Source: Phoenix dactylifera (lineage: Eukaryota > Streptophyta > Magnoliopsida > Arecales > Arecaceae). Taken from it: a stretch of 64,000 nt of DNA. Each line of letters begins with the position of its first letter. Positions within the stretch are counted from its first letter, which is position 1. Under the pieces are notes generated by a model. That model did no database searches and was not told where the DNA came from. It worked only from the letters and a program-made list of their open reading frames with translations. Shown piece by piece: positions 50,897 through 62,143 of this stretch. The translations under genes were made by a program, and so were the position numbers. Location of the stretch: contig NC_052405.1 of NCBI RefSeq assembly GCF_009389715.1, positions 9,031,194 through 9,095,193 of the forward strand, in the 5' to 3' direction.

Positions 50897-52458
50897 CTAA
50901 GAGCTGCTGGTTGAAGCCTCGAAGCTGCTGGGAGCATATAGTTCCATCAACTTTGTCAGGGCAGCATCAAATTCTTTTTCCAGCTCCACTTCCTCTGCAA
51001 GATGCTTCCGTCTAAGCTCAACCTTCTTCTCCTCATGAGAATGTATAAGCTTTTCTCTCTCTGCCTCAAATTCTCTGACATCCTTCACCTGGCTATCAAT
51101 AAACCTTGCGATTTCCTCCTTCCTGCTTTTTTGGTAGAAAAAATTCCCCAAAAAGGAAAAAAAGGTGAGCAAAAAGCATGAAACTAGGTGAAGGGACTAG
51201 GGAGTCCTTACACCAAGAAAACAATGTTCAAGTCAGCACGGTGAAATCCAGAATAATAATTTGGAATACATATCCATCTGAAATGTTACCAGCTCCATAA
51301 TGGAGACAAGTGCAGCAGCAGCAACGTCCATGATAACCAGGTTGGTGCAGGTTCTGGGCATCAAGGACCTAGCCCCTACCTAAACTGGCTACAAATCTAT
51401 ATTCCACTCATGCTCATTGAAACTAGAGAGCATCTAATATATTATACAACCACCCAAAATTAAAAACAACGAAGCACCCGCTTCATTATCTTACATATTA
51501 ACAAAACTTGCCCCTTTAAAGGATGGAAAATGTGTCATATAGCAAATGGTCAAGTTCGTGTAAATGCTCAAGAGCATAACACCACAAATTTAAAATATTT
51601 ATCTAATAGTAAATTTCTGATAAATAAAAAATGTAATAATGGATATCGAAGAATATTTAGCATCTAGCATTTGTCGAAGGTATCCATATCAGAATTTACC
51701 TGGTTCTGCGATCTTCATGGGTTCCACCATCAACATCAGATTGCTTCGCCTTAGCACGTTCCTGTTGTAACAACTTCTCAAACATCCTCTCTTTGTCCTC
51801 TGTTGCCTTGTGAACTTTGTCCATCTGCTCCTTGAAAAATTGCTCTTGGTAATCCATCTGATAGACAATAATCCAAAAAAAGAGAAGAATCAATCAGTCT
51901 CAGACATTAAATTAGCTGGGCAGAGAAACAAACTACAGAGTTCACATAAATTCTTTTTTGCACCAAGGCAATTAGTTCCAAGAAAGCAATGAAAAAAGCT
52001 CAACAAGTTGCTGCACCTTGAACACTAACTAGACTTCTATAAAGCACCAAGCATTCACATTTATACTTATTTCAATATAATATATATATAACTTATATTA
52101 AAAGACCAACAGTGTCAGACAGAAAATAGGGGAGGTATCCAAACTAGGACAATCTCTTTAACAATGCAAAAGTATTACCATTCTTCAATGCTACTCTCGA
52201 TAAACCAGCTTACCTCTTCTTTGTTCTCTTCATGTTGGATCTTGGTTCTGAGCCTCACAATCCTGTTTTCTTCCATGGTTTCACGCAGTTTCTGGCTCAC
52301 CACCCCAAATGTTTCTTCAAGAGCCTTTGACCGCTTCTCCTGTTTAACAACCTTGTTCTTCAGCCAGATCAACTGCTGATTATCTTCACTCATCTGCTTC
52401 ATAGGGATTACAACCATTTCTTGATATGACCTCACATCATATTTCAGCCGGGATTTTC
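50897..52458 (-). CDS. SGS3-like protein, C-terminal three exons only
   Basis: Minus-strand exons 52458-52214, 51857-51700 and 51122-50897 (stop TAG) join in phase to about 209 residues. They match the C-terminal coiled coil of SUPPRESSOR OF GENE SILENCING 3: GKSRLKYDVRSYQEMVV, SEDNQQL, LEETFGVVSQKLRETMEENR, then NKEE|MDYQEQFFKEQ at the conserved exon junction, QQERAKAK and ELEKEFDAALTKLM. SGS3 dimerises through this region and partners RDR6 in cytoplasmic bodies to make double-stranded RNA for trans-acting siRNAs. The zinc finger and XS domain that should precede it are not found between 52459 and 64000. Either they lie beyond the window, behind a retrotransposon-filled intron of more than 11 kb, or this is a truncated copy. 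The three exons themselves are intact. Confidence 0.85.
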
Positions 52459-53883
52459 CTAGGAATTTTCAACAAATGTCAGAACTGGCAAATCTTTTGA
52501 TTCTCTATAATCAATTAAAAGATAAACAAGCACATATATACATTATATCAGAACAATGAACAGAATCAGAATATATATCAAGCCATGGAAACTAATTAAG
52601 TTCATGAGTAACAAATTATCAAGAGCATCAAACTTTATAACTTACGATCAGAACATTCAGGTGTATAGGTACATACGCTACACACTGAACTATTAAATAT
52701 TAAAAGTGATCAAGTAAAAAACAAATGAGAAGTATGCAAACACAGGCAAACACATTACATGGAAGACCAATAATGTGATCGAGTGCAGCTGAGATGGAGT
52801 GGAAATATATGGAACAAGCATATGCATCCACAAGAAATTGATGAGTTTATCTACTGCAGGGACCAAAACAATCAAGTGAAGAGAGATGCATTTAGATTTA
52901 TTTATTTTTAACTACAATTAGTTATATGATGAGGTCATTTCTTCTCATAAAAAAATTAAATCTAGTTTTTGCACAAAACAAGAATGATGCACAGATAAGT
53001 GACTCAGGCTAAACTGAGATGCAATCCAATGTGTTGTTCAATCTAATCTAACACAAAATGATAATATTTTTATGGGGTTGTAGAGTTAATGTGATCAAAG
53101 CATGGATTTTAAAGGCATTTTGGAAGTTCGCTACAAGTTCAAACATGGCAATTCATAATAAAATCTGCACATAGCAAAGCAAAAGGTCCAAAAGAAGGAA
53201 GTAACAGAAGATAGAAATGCATAATAAGAGAAAAACTTATGTAAGGAAAAGAGAATACCAAATCTTTTTAGACCAACTTTTGTAGCCAATATCTGTGATC
53301 GACATTCATTCTATTCAAAGATTATCTGTTCCAGAACCAAACAAAAGATTTTCACTTCATATAGCTTCCCCTTCTCTGCATAGTACTACCAAGGGGAATA
53401 ATAATATGGAATCAAAATGCAACCAAGTATTCCTTGCTTAGCACCTTATATTAGTCTAAAGACAACTTTCTTAATCAAAAGATAATCTACCTAAGGGGTT
53501 CCTAATTTCAAGATAGGGAGGAACTTCAGATTCACTCATGTTCTCCTCAAGTCACAAGCAAGAAAGAGAGGGGCAGAAAAAAGAGTGGGAGTAAGCAAGG
53601 TCATGATTCAAATTAATTCTCTCTCTGAAATCTCTCTCCACACCTCATGCGTATGGACATAGAACAAAAATGAGCAGACCCACATTTGGGCCCCTTTCAT
53701 AGCCCATGCTCCTAACTACATAGTCAACAATGTGTTAATTTCGAAACTTTGTTAAATGATCATAACAGAAATTGCATCTTTGGCAAAGTTAATATTAATG
53801 GTTGGATAGACCAGCTCAGTTCAAGTTGTGCTTGAGCCAAGGATACTCCATCATATTGGCCATCTTGAATCCACCCTGCCTAA
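52459..53883. other. Upstream of the SGS3-like exons, probably intron
   Basis: The sequence is AT-rich with no coding exon found on the minus strand despite a search for the XS-domain words (WPPMV, GMGNQEL, HSYGPQGHRGMSV). If the SGS3-like gene is intact, this is the start of a very long intron. Confidence 0.45.
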
Positions 53884-53886
53884 TAA

Positions 53887-54167
53887 GGGCCTGTCTGGGA
53901 AGAACCTGCCGGAACTAACAGGATCTGGTAGGACAGGCCGGAGGGAATGAAGGAAATGAGGGAGCTGAAGGGGGGAAGGGAAAGCACAAAGAGATTGTAG
54001 GGCCCGATCCCCTCTAGGTGAAAAGGAAGACCTTGAGAGGTTTTCTATTTTCATCTCGCTGGGTTCAGTCCTCTCGATTCTCCCGCACTCTCCTGCATTC
54101 TCCCATCTTCACTCGAGCCAGTCCTGCAGGATCCCGCAAGATCTGGCAGGTTGTTACTAACAGAACC
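53887..54167. mobile_element. Tourist/PIF-Harbinger-like MITE
   Basis: The 281-base element begins GGGCCTGTCTGGGAAGAACC and ends with the complement of GGTTCTGTTAGTAACAACC, giving imperfect inverted ends. It is flanked by TAA on both sides (53884-53886, 54168-54170), the 3-base duplication made by this superfamily. Subterminal parts are also inverted (CCTGCCGGAACTAACAGGATCTGG type words against GCAAGATCTGGCAGG). No coding capacity. Confidence 0.6.
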
Positions 54168-54450
54168 TAAATAGGTTAGGCAGTCATACCCTAACCTATT
54201 TATTGCACAGGTGAGTGACCCTTCCCCAAATGTTTAACTTGTTTAAAAACAAGTCATGGCCAACCCAAGAACCCAACAAGGCTGTTTTCTAATAATTCAA
54301 ACCAGCCCTCGAAGAAAGATATATTAGATGTCACTTACCTGATCTCGCCACCTTTGCATGACTCTAGGATAGAAGCTATGCCAAACAAGCCATCTGAAAG
54401 AGGAAGAGGTCCCATTGTGATCTCTCACACTAACTAGCACCACTTCCTAC

Positions 54451-56008
54451 CAAAAAGCCCTTAAAGGCTCTCTCAAAGGCACTTCTACCTCTCACTGCTC
54501 TCTTTCCCTTCCCTTCTTCTAACGGCAGCAGACCCACCCGGATCCACCGCTGAGCAGCTGGAGGAAGCGGCCCAAGCTGCCGGAAGAAGCTTCTTAGCTG
54601 CTTCACGAAGCTAAGTGAGCCTCAATCTCCCTTTTAGCTCTTCAATATTTCGTTATTTTTAGATCTACTCTTACTATGGGATCAAAACAAAGTGGAAAAC
54701 AAAATTAAAAAAAGGGGAGGGGGGGGGGGGGGGGGGGGGGAGGAAGAAGAGAGGGGAAGGGGGAAGACCTACCTAGGGTTTCGGCCACTGATTCGACACT
54801 AGCACGACCGGCCTCGGTCGCGGCCACAACAAACGACGGCCGAAGACCTTCCTTCTCTCGATCTTCTCTTCCTTCAAACCCTAACCCTAGATCATACTTT
54901 TCGACCCTTGGAAAGAGTCCACCAGTCCGGCTCTCATGGTCAGAGAGGAGGATGGTCATGCCGATGGTGGGCTAGTCGTGCCTCCATGGCCGAGCGGGCA
55001 GCCACCACCTCGGGTGGGTTTGGAGAGATTAGGGATGAAGGGAGAGGAGGAACAAAAGGGCCAAGCAATCGAGTTGACATTTAGAGAAGGTTTTAATGGG
55101 CCACGGGCTGGACTGTTTTAGGGATGGATGTTATGGGCCTAAGACAGGCCGGGCTGTCCGGCAAAAGGCTTCGAATGGCTTGGGCGTTAAAGTCCTGAGA
55201 CCGGATTGGGCTTGATCCAAACCAAATGTCCCGAAATCCCAAATTAACTTAGGCTAAACGGGCCCAAGATTTGATGGAGTATGTTAAACCAGATGTGGGC
55301 TATACGGGCCAAGATCTGATAATAGATTCAAAGGGCCTAAACTAAAGAGTTGCGTAGTCGTTGGGCTCGAACTGGGCTTGGGCCGAAACAAGGTCTTCCC
55401 TAAATCTAAATGAAACTAAGTAGGGCCTTGTAAACTAAGACAAAAGCGTGGCCAGAACCATTTTTAGCCTGTAATTGGGCCACGGGCATGATTATAAACC
55501 AACTATTTATGCCAGGGCCGAAAAGAAAATAACCCTATAACTGGGCCTGAATCTAAAATTGAATAAGGCCATCGGCCTGAATAAAAGATTAGCTCAGTAA
55601 TTGAATCAAGCTAGGGGCATGAAGCAAAAATTAAATTAGATCATGGGCCTAAATAAAAGATTAGCCCAGAAATTGAATCAGACCATGGACCTGAACCAAA
55701 AATTAAATCAAGCCATGGGCCTAAATAAAAGATTAGCCCTGCAACTGAATTAGGCCTTGGGCCTGAACCAAAAACTAAATAAACCCACGGGCCTGCATAA
55801 AAGATTAGCCCTGTAATTAGGCAATGGGCCTGAAAATGAAATATGACTCCTTTGGGTGGGTTGTAAACAATGTAAAATCAAGAGTATTAAAGAATTTTAA
55901 TTAAAAAAAGAGTGAATATATAAAATTAAAATATAATAACTAAAAGTAGAAAAGTAGAAATAACAAATGATTGATCTCTATGATATTGCTACATGTTGGG
56001 AAAGTTGA
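54451..56008 (+). mobile_element. Inverted partial copy of the LTR at 56375-59167
   Basis: This segment matches, on the opposite strand, about 58926 down to 57400. Shared landmarks in order: AGGCTCTCTC, GCACTTCTACCTCTCAC; TGGGATCAAAACAAAGT; CCTACCTAGGGTTTCGGC; GAGTCCACCAG; GGTCATGCCGGTGGTGGGC; ACATTTAGAGAAGG; TTTGATGGAGTATGTTAAAC; repeated GCCYATGGGCCTGAAT; TAAAATCAAGAGTATTAAAG; TTGATCTCTATGATATT. Homology starts at about the TATA-like box of the full LTR and stops in mid-LTR, so U3 and the PBS-side end are absent. A run of about 22 G lies at 54719-54740 where the other arm has mixed sequence. Confidence 0.75.
54719..54740. repeat. Poly-G run of about 22 bases
   Basis: An uninterrupted G homopolymer within the inverted LTR copy. 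The corresponding place in the other copy (near 58665-58690) is a run of mixed T and C, so the G run is private to this copy or is a sequencing artefact. Confidence 0.8.
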
Positions 56009-56374
56009 CTGCATCTACTGCTAAAGAAGCTGGGCTATCACCCGACATACACCGGCAATGTTCGCCTGGGTGGCTGCTGTGTTAGAAGCTTGCTCAGCCG
56101 ACTGGCTGGTAGCCCCTTGAGATGTCGCTTTTATTCTTTTTCTCTTAAAGTTTGGCAGCACCTCATTCTCTATGTCACTCATTATCACCTATCAAAATAT
56201 TAGTATAAATCAATTTTTATGATTGACCAATGGTACAATTAATGCAATCACTTTTTTCTTTTCAATAAGTAAAATCTAATTGAACGAGACTTAACTACTT
56301 ATTCCCTCATTAAACGTAAAGTGTTTTTTTCTTTTTTCTTAGTCTTGATTAAACCTGGCTTTGATACCACCAAA
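56009..56374 (-). mobile_element. Primer-binding site, leader and gag start of a truncated LTR retrotransposon
   Basis: Reading the minus strand away from the LTR end at 56375, five bases are followed by TGGTATCAAAGC (56369-56358), near-identical to the initiator-methionine tRNA primer-binding site. About 175 bases further an ATG (56182) opens a frame of about 50 codons, beginning MSDIENEVLPNFKRKRIKAT, with a stop near 56030. This is the place and kind of sequence expected for the start of gag. The internal region ends at about 56008, where the inverted LTR copy begins, so gag and pol are lost. Confidence 0.6.
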
Positions 56375-59167
56375 TGTCACGCCCCAAATCCAGCTCATGA
56401 CACGACCGTGCTATTGCAAGCCTTTGCCCACAATAACACGAAGCCACATTAATAATTTATACAAAAGTAACATTTCATTTATTAAATCTTTTGCAAAAGA
56501 GAATGGTATAGAGCTCTACAAATTTGAACATTTTGAAGTTACAATTTTTTCCACCCCATGAAGTACATCAAGCTCCCTGCTCCTAGCAATCTTATTTATT
56601 CATAAGAAAGTAAATGGAGTGGTGTGAGCTATACAGCTCAGTAAGTAACCATGCATAATCTTACCAAATCAAGCATATTGTTTTCCATGCCAATGCATTA
56701 ATTTAAGAAATTAATAATTATAACAAAATAAGCATATCATATAGCATATATCCAAATCAGTCATAAAGTAATGGATGCTTAATCATGTAAGTTCATAAAG
56801 ATGAATATGCATCATATAAATTCTTGCCATTATTTTATGCTTTAAAATCCGTACTCTTAGATAGTAGTGTAGCTATGGCCGCTCTTATTTCCACGGCAAG
56901 GCCTTTACCAACTACTATTATCCGTTGGCGGGGGTCGTATGTCAAGCTAATATTGCCCGCTGGCGGGGGTCGTATGCCGGCTGGCGGGGGTCGTATACCG
57001 AGCTATTATTACCCGCTGGTGGGGGTCATACATAGCAATCTGAGTTCATAAATCATATCATGCTTTTCATAAACCTTACTTCATAAGTAGATTGAAAGAT
57101 GAATAATAACATCATAATGTGTAAAATCCATGATCATGCTGCAAACTTCATTTTTCATGCAATTTTCTACATCATCATAAATCATGTGTCCACAATATAG
57201 TAATCATGATGGATGCCATTTAGCCAAAATCATGCAACACTTGCTAACATATTTGATTCCAAGTTTTGAAAAATTTACATAATATGTATTTTCATATCCA
57301 AATAATTTTATGTATTTGAAAACAATAAGATTTGTGTCAGCATCACTTACCTCAATTCGCTCATACATTTTTAGGTTTAGATTGCAAATCCCAACACCAA
57401 GTAATATCATAGAGATCAAATTATTTGTTACTTGTTCATTCATTTTTTTATTTATTTATTTAACTTTTATTCCACTTCTACTACTTTTCTACTTTTAGTT
57501 ATTATATTTTATTTTTATATATTCATACTCTTTTCTTAATTAAAATTCTTTAATACTCTTGATTTTACATCATTTACAGCCCACCCAATTACATTTTCAG
57601 GCCCATGGCCCAATTACAAGATTAATCTTTTATTCAGGCCCATGGCCTGATTCAGTTTCTGATTCAAGCCCAAGGCCTAATTCAATTACAGGACTAATCT
57701 TTTATTCAGGCCCATGGCCTGATTCAATTTTGGGTTCACGTCCATGGTCTGATTCAGTTACTGGGCTAATCTTTTATTCAGACCTATGGTCTGATTCAAT
57801 TTTTGGTTCAAGCCCCTAGCCTAATTCAGTTTCAAGTTCAGGCCCAGTTATAGGGTTATTTTATTTTCAACCCAGTGGCATAAATAGTTAGTTTATAGTC
57901 AGGCCTGTGGCCCAATTACAGACTAAAAATAGTTATGGACACGCTTTTATCCTAGTCTACAAGGCCCTACTTAGTTTCAGTTAGATTTAGAAAAAACCTT
58001 GGCTCGGCCCAAGCCCAATCTAAGCCCAACCACTACACAACCCATTTAGTCTAGGTGCTTTGAATCCATTATCAAATCCTAGCCCATATAGCCCGGATCT
58101 AGTTTAACATACTCCATCAAATCTTTGGCCCCTTTAGCCTAAGTTAATTTGGGGTTTAGGGACATTTGGCTCAGACCAAGCCCAGTTTGATCTCTGGCCT
58201 TTAAAGCCCAAGTCATTTGAAGCCTTCTGCCGGACTCAAGCTCGTCTCGGGCCCATAACATCTATCCCTAAAACAGCCCGGCCTGTGGCTCATTATACCC
58301 TTCTCTAAATGTCAACCCATTTGCTTAGCCCTTTTGTTTCTCCTCTCCCTTCATCCCTAATCTCCCCAAACGCCACCCAAGGTGGTGGCTGCCCATCATG
58401 GAGGCACGACTAGCCCACCACCGGCATGACCATCCTCCTCTCTAACCATGAGAGCTGGGCTGGTGGACTCTTCCCAAGGGTCGGAAAGTAGGATATAGGG
58501 TTAAGGCTTGAAGGAAGAAGAGATCGAGAGGAAGGGATAATCGAGAGAAGAAGGAAGGTCTTCGGCTATCGTCTGCTGTGGCCGCGACCATGGCCAATCG
58601 TGCCGGTGCTGAATCAGTAGCCGAAACCCTAGGTAGGTCTTCCCCCTTCCCCTCTCTTCTTCCCCCTTTTTTCCCTTTTTTTTTCCTTTTATTTCGTTTT
58701 CTACTTTGTTTTGATCCCACAGTAAGAGTAGATCTAAATAACCAAACATAGAAAAGCTAAGAGGGAGATCGAGGCTCACCTAGCTCCGTAAAGGAGCTGA
58801 GGGGCTTCTTCCGGCAGCTTGGCGGCAGATCCGAGTGGGTCAGCTGGCGCTGGAAGAAGGGAAGAGAGAGAGAAGAGTGAGAGGTAGAAGTGCCTCTGAG
58901 AGAGCCTCTAAGAGCTTTTTATAGCCTTCTTCAAGGGAAAGCAAGGCTGCAACGGCCACGACTGCGGCTATTAGGCGGTTATAACCGCCTCAATAGCCGA
59001 GTGATGGATGTTTCTATCTTCCCAAAGATACACAATTTGGGTCTCCAAATGGGCCGCCGACTATGGTCCAGGTCGGCCAATCTAGGCCCAATAGTTACAT
59101 TTGGATTTCAAAGGACAGAACCATGGAAGATCATGGTTTCATGTTTTGTTATATTATATTATTGACA
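56375..59167 (-). mobile_element. Long LTR (about 2.8 kb) of a retrotransposon
   Basis: On the minus strand the unit starts TGTCAATAATATAATATAAC (59167) and ends GGGGCGTGACA (56375), with TGTCA/TGACA inverted ends, directly followed by a primer-binding site. A TATA-like box GGCTATAAAAAG lies at 58926-58915, about 245 bases into the LTR, as expected for U3. The LTR contains a GCCCATGGCC-rich part (57590-58000) and a minisatellite (56932-57031). A matching 3' LTR was not found. The outer end at 59167 rests only on the short inverted repeat and is uncertain. Confidence 0.6.
56932..57031. repeat. Minisatellite of GCTGGCGGGGGTCGTAT inside the LTR
   Basis: Four units occur, starting near 56932, 56956, 56977 and 57012, each containing GYTGGYGGGGGTCRTA. 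They are separated by 1-18 bases of AGCTATTATTAC-like spacer. No equivalent is present in the inverted LTR copy, which stops before this part. Confidence 0.8.
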
Positions 59168-59922
59168 TAAGAGCTTGTGCACTTTTCAATATATACCATC
59201 AACCACAAGCTATATAAGGGTTTGCGTCATTTTGTTGACCCAGTACAACTAATAAAAGAGTTGTTTCAGGCCAATTGGGTCAACCCTCCAAACCTAAAAT
59301 CCACCCATTTAATTTACATGTTAGTCAGACCAACAATCTAGAACTTGAACCATGATATATCTGATGCAAACCTACTAAATATGTATCATATTTTGCAGGC
59401 CAGGTCACTCATGTCACTAGCAATTGCCATCCCATATACTATTATGATGCCAATGTACTAAACAGATAATGATACCACTTGCCCAAGAAAGAGAACACCT
59501 TCGTTCTACACAAAGCATTACAACAACTGCAACCTACACAAGTGAGTTATGCTACTTTTATCAAAGTAGATAAGATTTAAGAAAATTACGGTTAGTAAGA
59601 CCAATACTTATAGTGAAGGGGGCAAAGTCAAGAAAGGTTCTAGCCAAACTAGGAAAAACAGAAAGAACAATTAGAGCCCAAGCAAATAGTTCTCTCTTCA
59701 AAAAAACAAATAACAAGCCAAAAAAAAAGGTGAAAGCCTCCACCTGAAGCTTATCCTATAAGAATAGCAAACCTAGAGCCTTCAAGTCTCTCCTATCTTG
59801 GTCACCAAAAAGAACATTTATTACTCACCAACAATTTGCATTATCAAAATTTAGTCAAAGTTACTAGGATTAGAGAATATATTTTAAAGTCAGCAAATTA
59901 CTAAAAGTAGAAATAAGCTTAT
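59168..59922. other. Stretch between two LTR elements, no gene recognised
   Basis: The sequence is AT-rich, without open frames or repeat structure. It separates the long LTR from the copia LTR and would be intronic if the SGS3-like gene extends past the window. Confidence 0.4.
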
Positions 59923-60271
59923 TGTTAGAATAAGTGGCTCATATTAAATGGTATTATTATTTGAGTGGTACACTAGTATTCTAACGGAGCGGAGCGAAAC
60001 AATGGGATATGTTTATGTTTGGGATAATTATGTAATGTTTTATTTTACCAAGGATGCTGATAGGGATTGAGACTCTAGGGTTAGGATTTAGCTATAAATA
60101 TCTTATAACCTTTATTATTTTGAGATAGTGAAAGTTACAGCCGTTTCGCTCCCGTGGATTTGAGCACATTGCCGAACCACGTAAATCCCTATATTCAATT
60201 CCTCTTCCTCTTCTTCTCTCAATTCTCTATGTTATCCAGTTCGCCATCTGGATCCTGTGTTTTTCGCAACA
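59923..60271 (+). repeat. 5' LTR of the copia element
   Basis: The 349-base LTR starts TGTTAGAATAAGTGGC and ends TTTTTCGCAACA, with TGTT/AACA inverted ends. TATAAATA at 60093-60100 is the likely promoter box, followed by a pyrimidine-rich leader. Confidence 0.88.
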
Positions 60272-60273
60272 AC

Positions 60274-60285
60274 TGGTATCAGAGC
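60274..60285 (+). other. Primer-binding site of the copia element
   Basis: TGGTATCAGAGC lies two bases after the LTR end. It is the standard plant site complementary to the 3' end of initiator-methionine tRNA. Confidence 0.93.
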
Positions 60286-61072
60286 ATCCAGGTTACAATA
60301 AAAAAAAAATTGTTTGGGCTGCTGTGGTGCTGTTCATGGGCGGTTCTCTTCTCGCAAGGAAGGGTTCAGGCGCATTTCCCAAGCCAGGGAGATTTCTCTG
60401 CTGTAGTAGGGTGATTCTCTTCACGCGTGTGGAAGGGTCTTTGGCCGTGTTCTCTCTCCGAAGGGAGGGGTTTTGGGGGTTTGTGTCTCTCTCTCCCAAG
60501 CACAGAGAACAAAAATTCTTCACGTGGGTGTTTTGCTTCACGTGGAGGGAGGGGCTCGTAGGTTTCTTCTTCCCAACCGAAACTCCATTGTTCTCTGGTT
60601 CATCGGGGCTCCCAAAGAAGGTGAAGACCCTCGTTGCCGAACGGCCTAAGCAAGCAAAGGAGATCGACACCCTGTTCGCATCGCCGTTCGGAGGAGACGA
60701 GGAGGCCATGTGCACGGTCCTCCCGTCACCGTCCGCACGCCACCCGAGCCGGATTTGGAGGAGAAGCACCGCCGCGCGACCCGAGCAAGGAGGAGAGTGT
60801 CTCCCTGACGCTGTCTGCAGCTGGAGAAAGGAGAAGAGATCTCTGTCGCGTCTCCACCATAGCCACACATCAAATCCTGGGAGAAGGATCTTTGCCGCGC
60901 GCCGCCGTCGTCGTCGCGCACGGATCCTGAGAAAAGGAAAAGAGAACCGATGCGAGCGCTCCGCGAGTCCCATGAGAGAAAGGAGAAGGCTCTGCAACGT
61001 TTTCGGCATTTTTATTTATTATCAGATCCTATTTTTTTCTATTTTATTTTGCAAAAAGATAAGATTGCAGAG
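60286..61072 (+). other. Unusually long, GC-rich leader between PBS and gag
   Basis: About 790 bases separate the primer-binding site from the gag start codon, where copia elements often have far less. The part 60320-60960 is GC-rich and open in several frames on both strands, but none reads like a known protein. It may be acquired sequence or a family-specific leader. Confidence 0.55.
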
Positions 61073-61770
61073 ATGTCTTCTGCGAAGTGCAATGTGATAA
61101 AGTTCGATGGAACTGAGAATTTCGGACTATGGCAGATGAGGGTGAAGGATAGGGGTGGCAATCGGGTCGGGTTGGACATAAACGGGTCGGGTCAGATGTA
61201 AATCGGGTCAAAAAATCATAAACCTGAACCCGACCTGTTTATTAAACAGGTCAGAAAATTACAACCTGAACCTGACCTGTTTATTAAACGGGTAACCCGA
61301 CTCGACCCGTTTAACCCGTTTAATAAACAGGTAACCCATTTAACCCAACCTGACCCGTTTAACCTAACCCGACCCGTTTAACTGTTAGACTTAAATTAGA
61401 TACTTAGCAGTTAGCAGTGTGTAAGCCAATATAATTTACCATAAATCCACCAATATTAACACGGTCAAGCAATTTTTTTAAAAAAATAAATTTAACCAGA
61501 AATTAAAAAAAAAAACACAGAGAGGAACAACCGAACAAGGGGAAGAGAGAAATTAACAGATTACAATTTTCTTATTGGAAAAAATAAAAGAAAATGGAAA
61601 CGAGAGCCCTCAAAATCTCTGATCTAGGATTCTAGGCGCCATCCCCAAATTTTTTTCTCTCCGGAAATCATCGACGGCTTCGATTCGGGTGGGGGAAAAA
61701 AATCTGGAAGCCCTAGCTTTCGCCATGAATCAAACCATAAAAATCAAACCATTTTCCTCCACCGGCATAC

Positions 61771-62143
61771 CTGCTGCTGGACTCCCCAGTACTCGCCGCT
61801 TTGAGGAAAAGATAGAGCACGCTCTTGTCCTCCGCCGCCGCCGCCTTGGGCTCCGTCTCCGCCACCGCCTCCAGCTTCATTTTGGCGGCTTCCTCCTTAA
61901 TTTTCTTCGCTTCTTTGCCGCTTGCCGTGGGGTTGCCTCTGGTAAGAGAGAGAGCAAGATGGGAGGGTGGTAGCCGTGGGGGCGTCGACGGGGTGATGTA
62001 GCCACGATGATCTCGACCCGCGTGAACCGATCGGGGGGCGTGATGTAGCTGCGGTCGCCGTCGATGGGGAGGCGGAAGTAGTCGGGCGACGGCGTGGAGG
62101 TGGAGGAGAGGAGAGGAGAGGAGAGGAGAGGGGAGAGGGACAC
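61771..62143 (-). pseudogene. Probable captured host-gene fragment inside the hAT element
   Basis: On the minus strand an open frame reads STPSPDYFRLPIDGDRSYIT followed by PPDRFTRVEIIVAT (62100-62000). After a TTACCAG acceptor (exon start 61938), a 168-base exon-like block reads TASGKEAKKIKEEAAKMKLE and EDKSVLYLFLKAASTGESSS, ending at a CAG|GTATGC donor (61771). Codon-like GC bias and splice-like borders suggest transduplicated exons. I could not identify the source gene and saw no start codon. Confidence 0.5.
62104..62132. repeat. (GGAGA)n pentanucleotide repeat
   Basis: About five to six units of GGAGA inside the hAT element, in what would be the pyrimidine-rich leader of the captured fragment on the minus strand. 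Confidence 0.85.

Noticed and set aside
57559-57819. 86-codon frame with repeated GPWPDS/RPWSDS words
   Set aside because: It is the translation of the GGCCCATGGCCTGATTCA-like repetitive part of the LTR, also present inverted at 55580-55830; not a gene.
60293-61097. Two open frames of 238 (minus) and 257 (plus) codons in the copia leader
   Set aside because: They overlap on opposite strands in GC-rich leader sequence. Their translations are low-complexity (Arg/Ser/Pro-rich) and match no family I know, so they are most likely chance frames.
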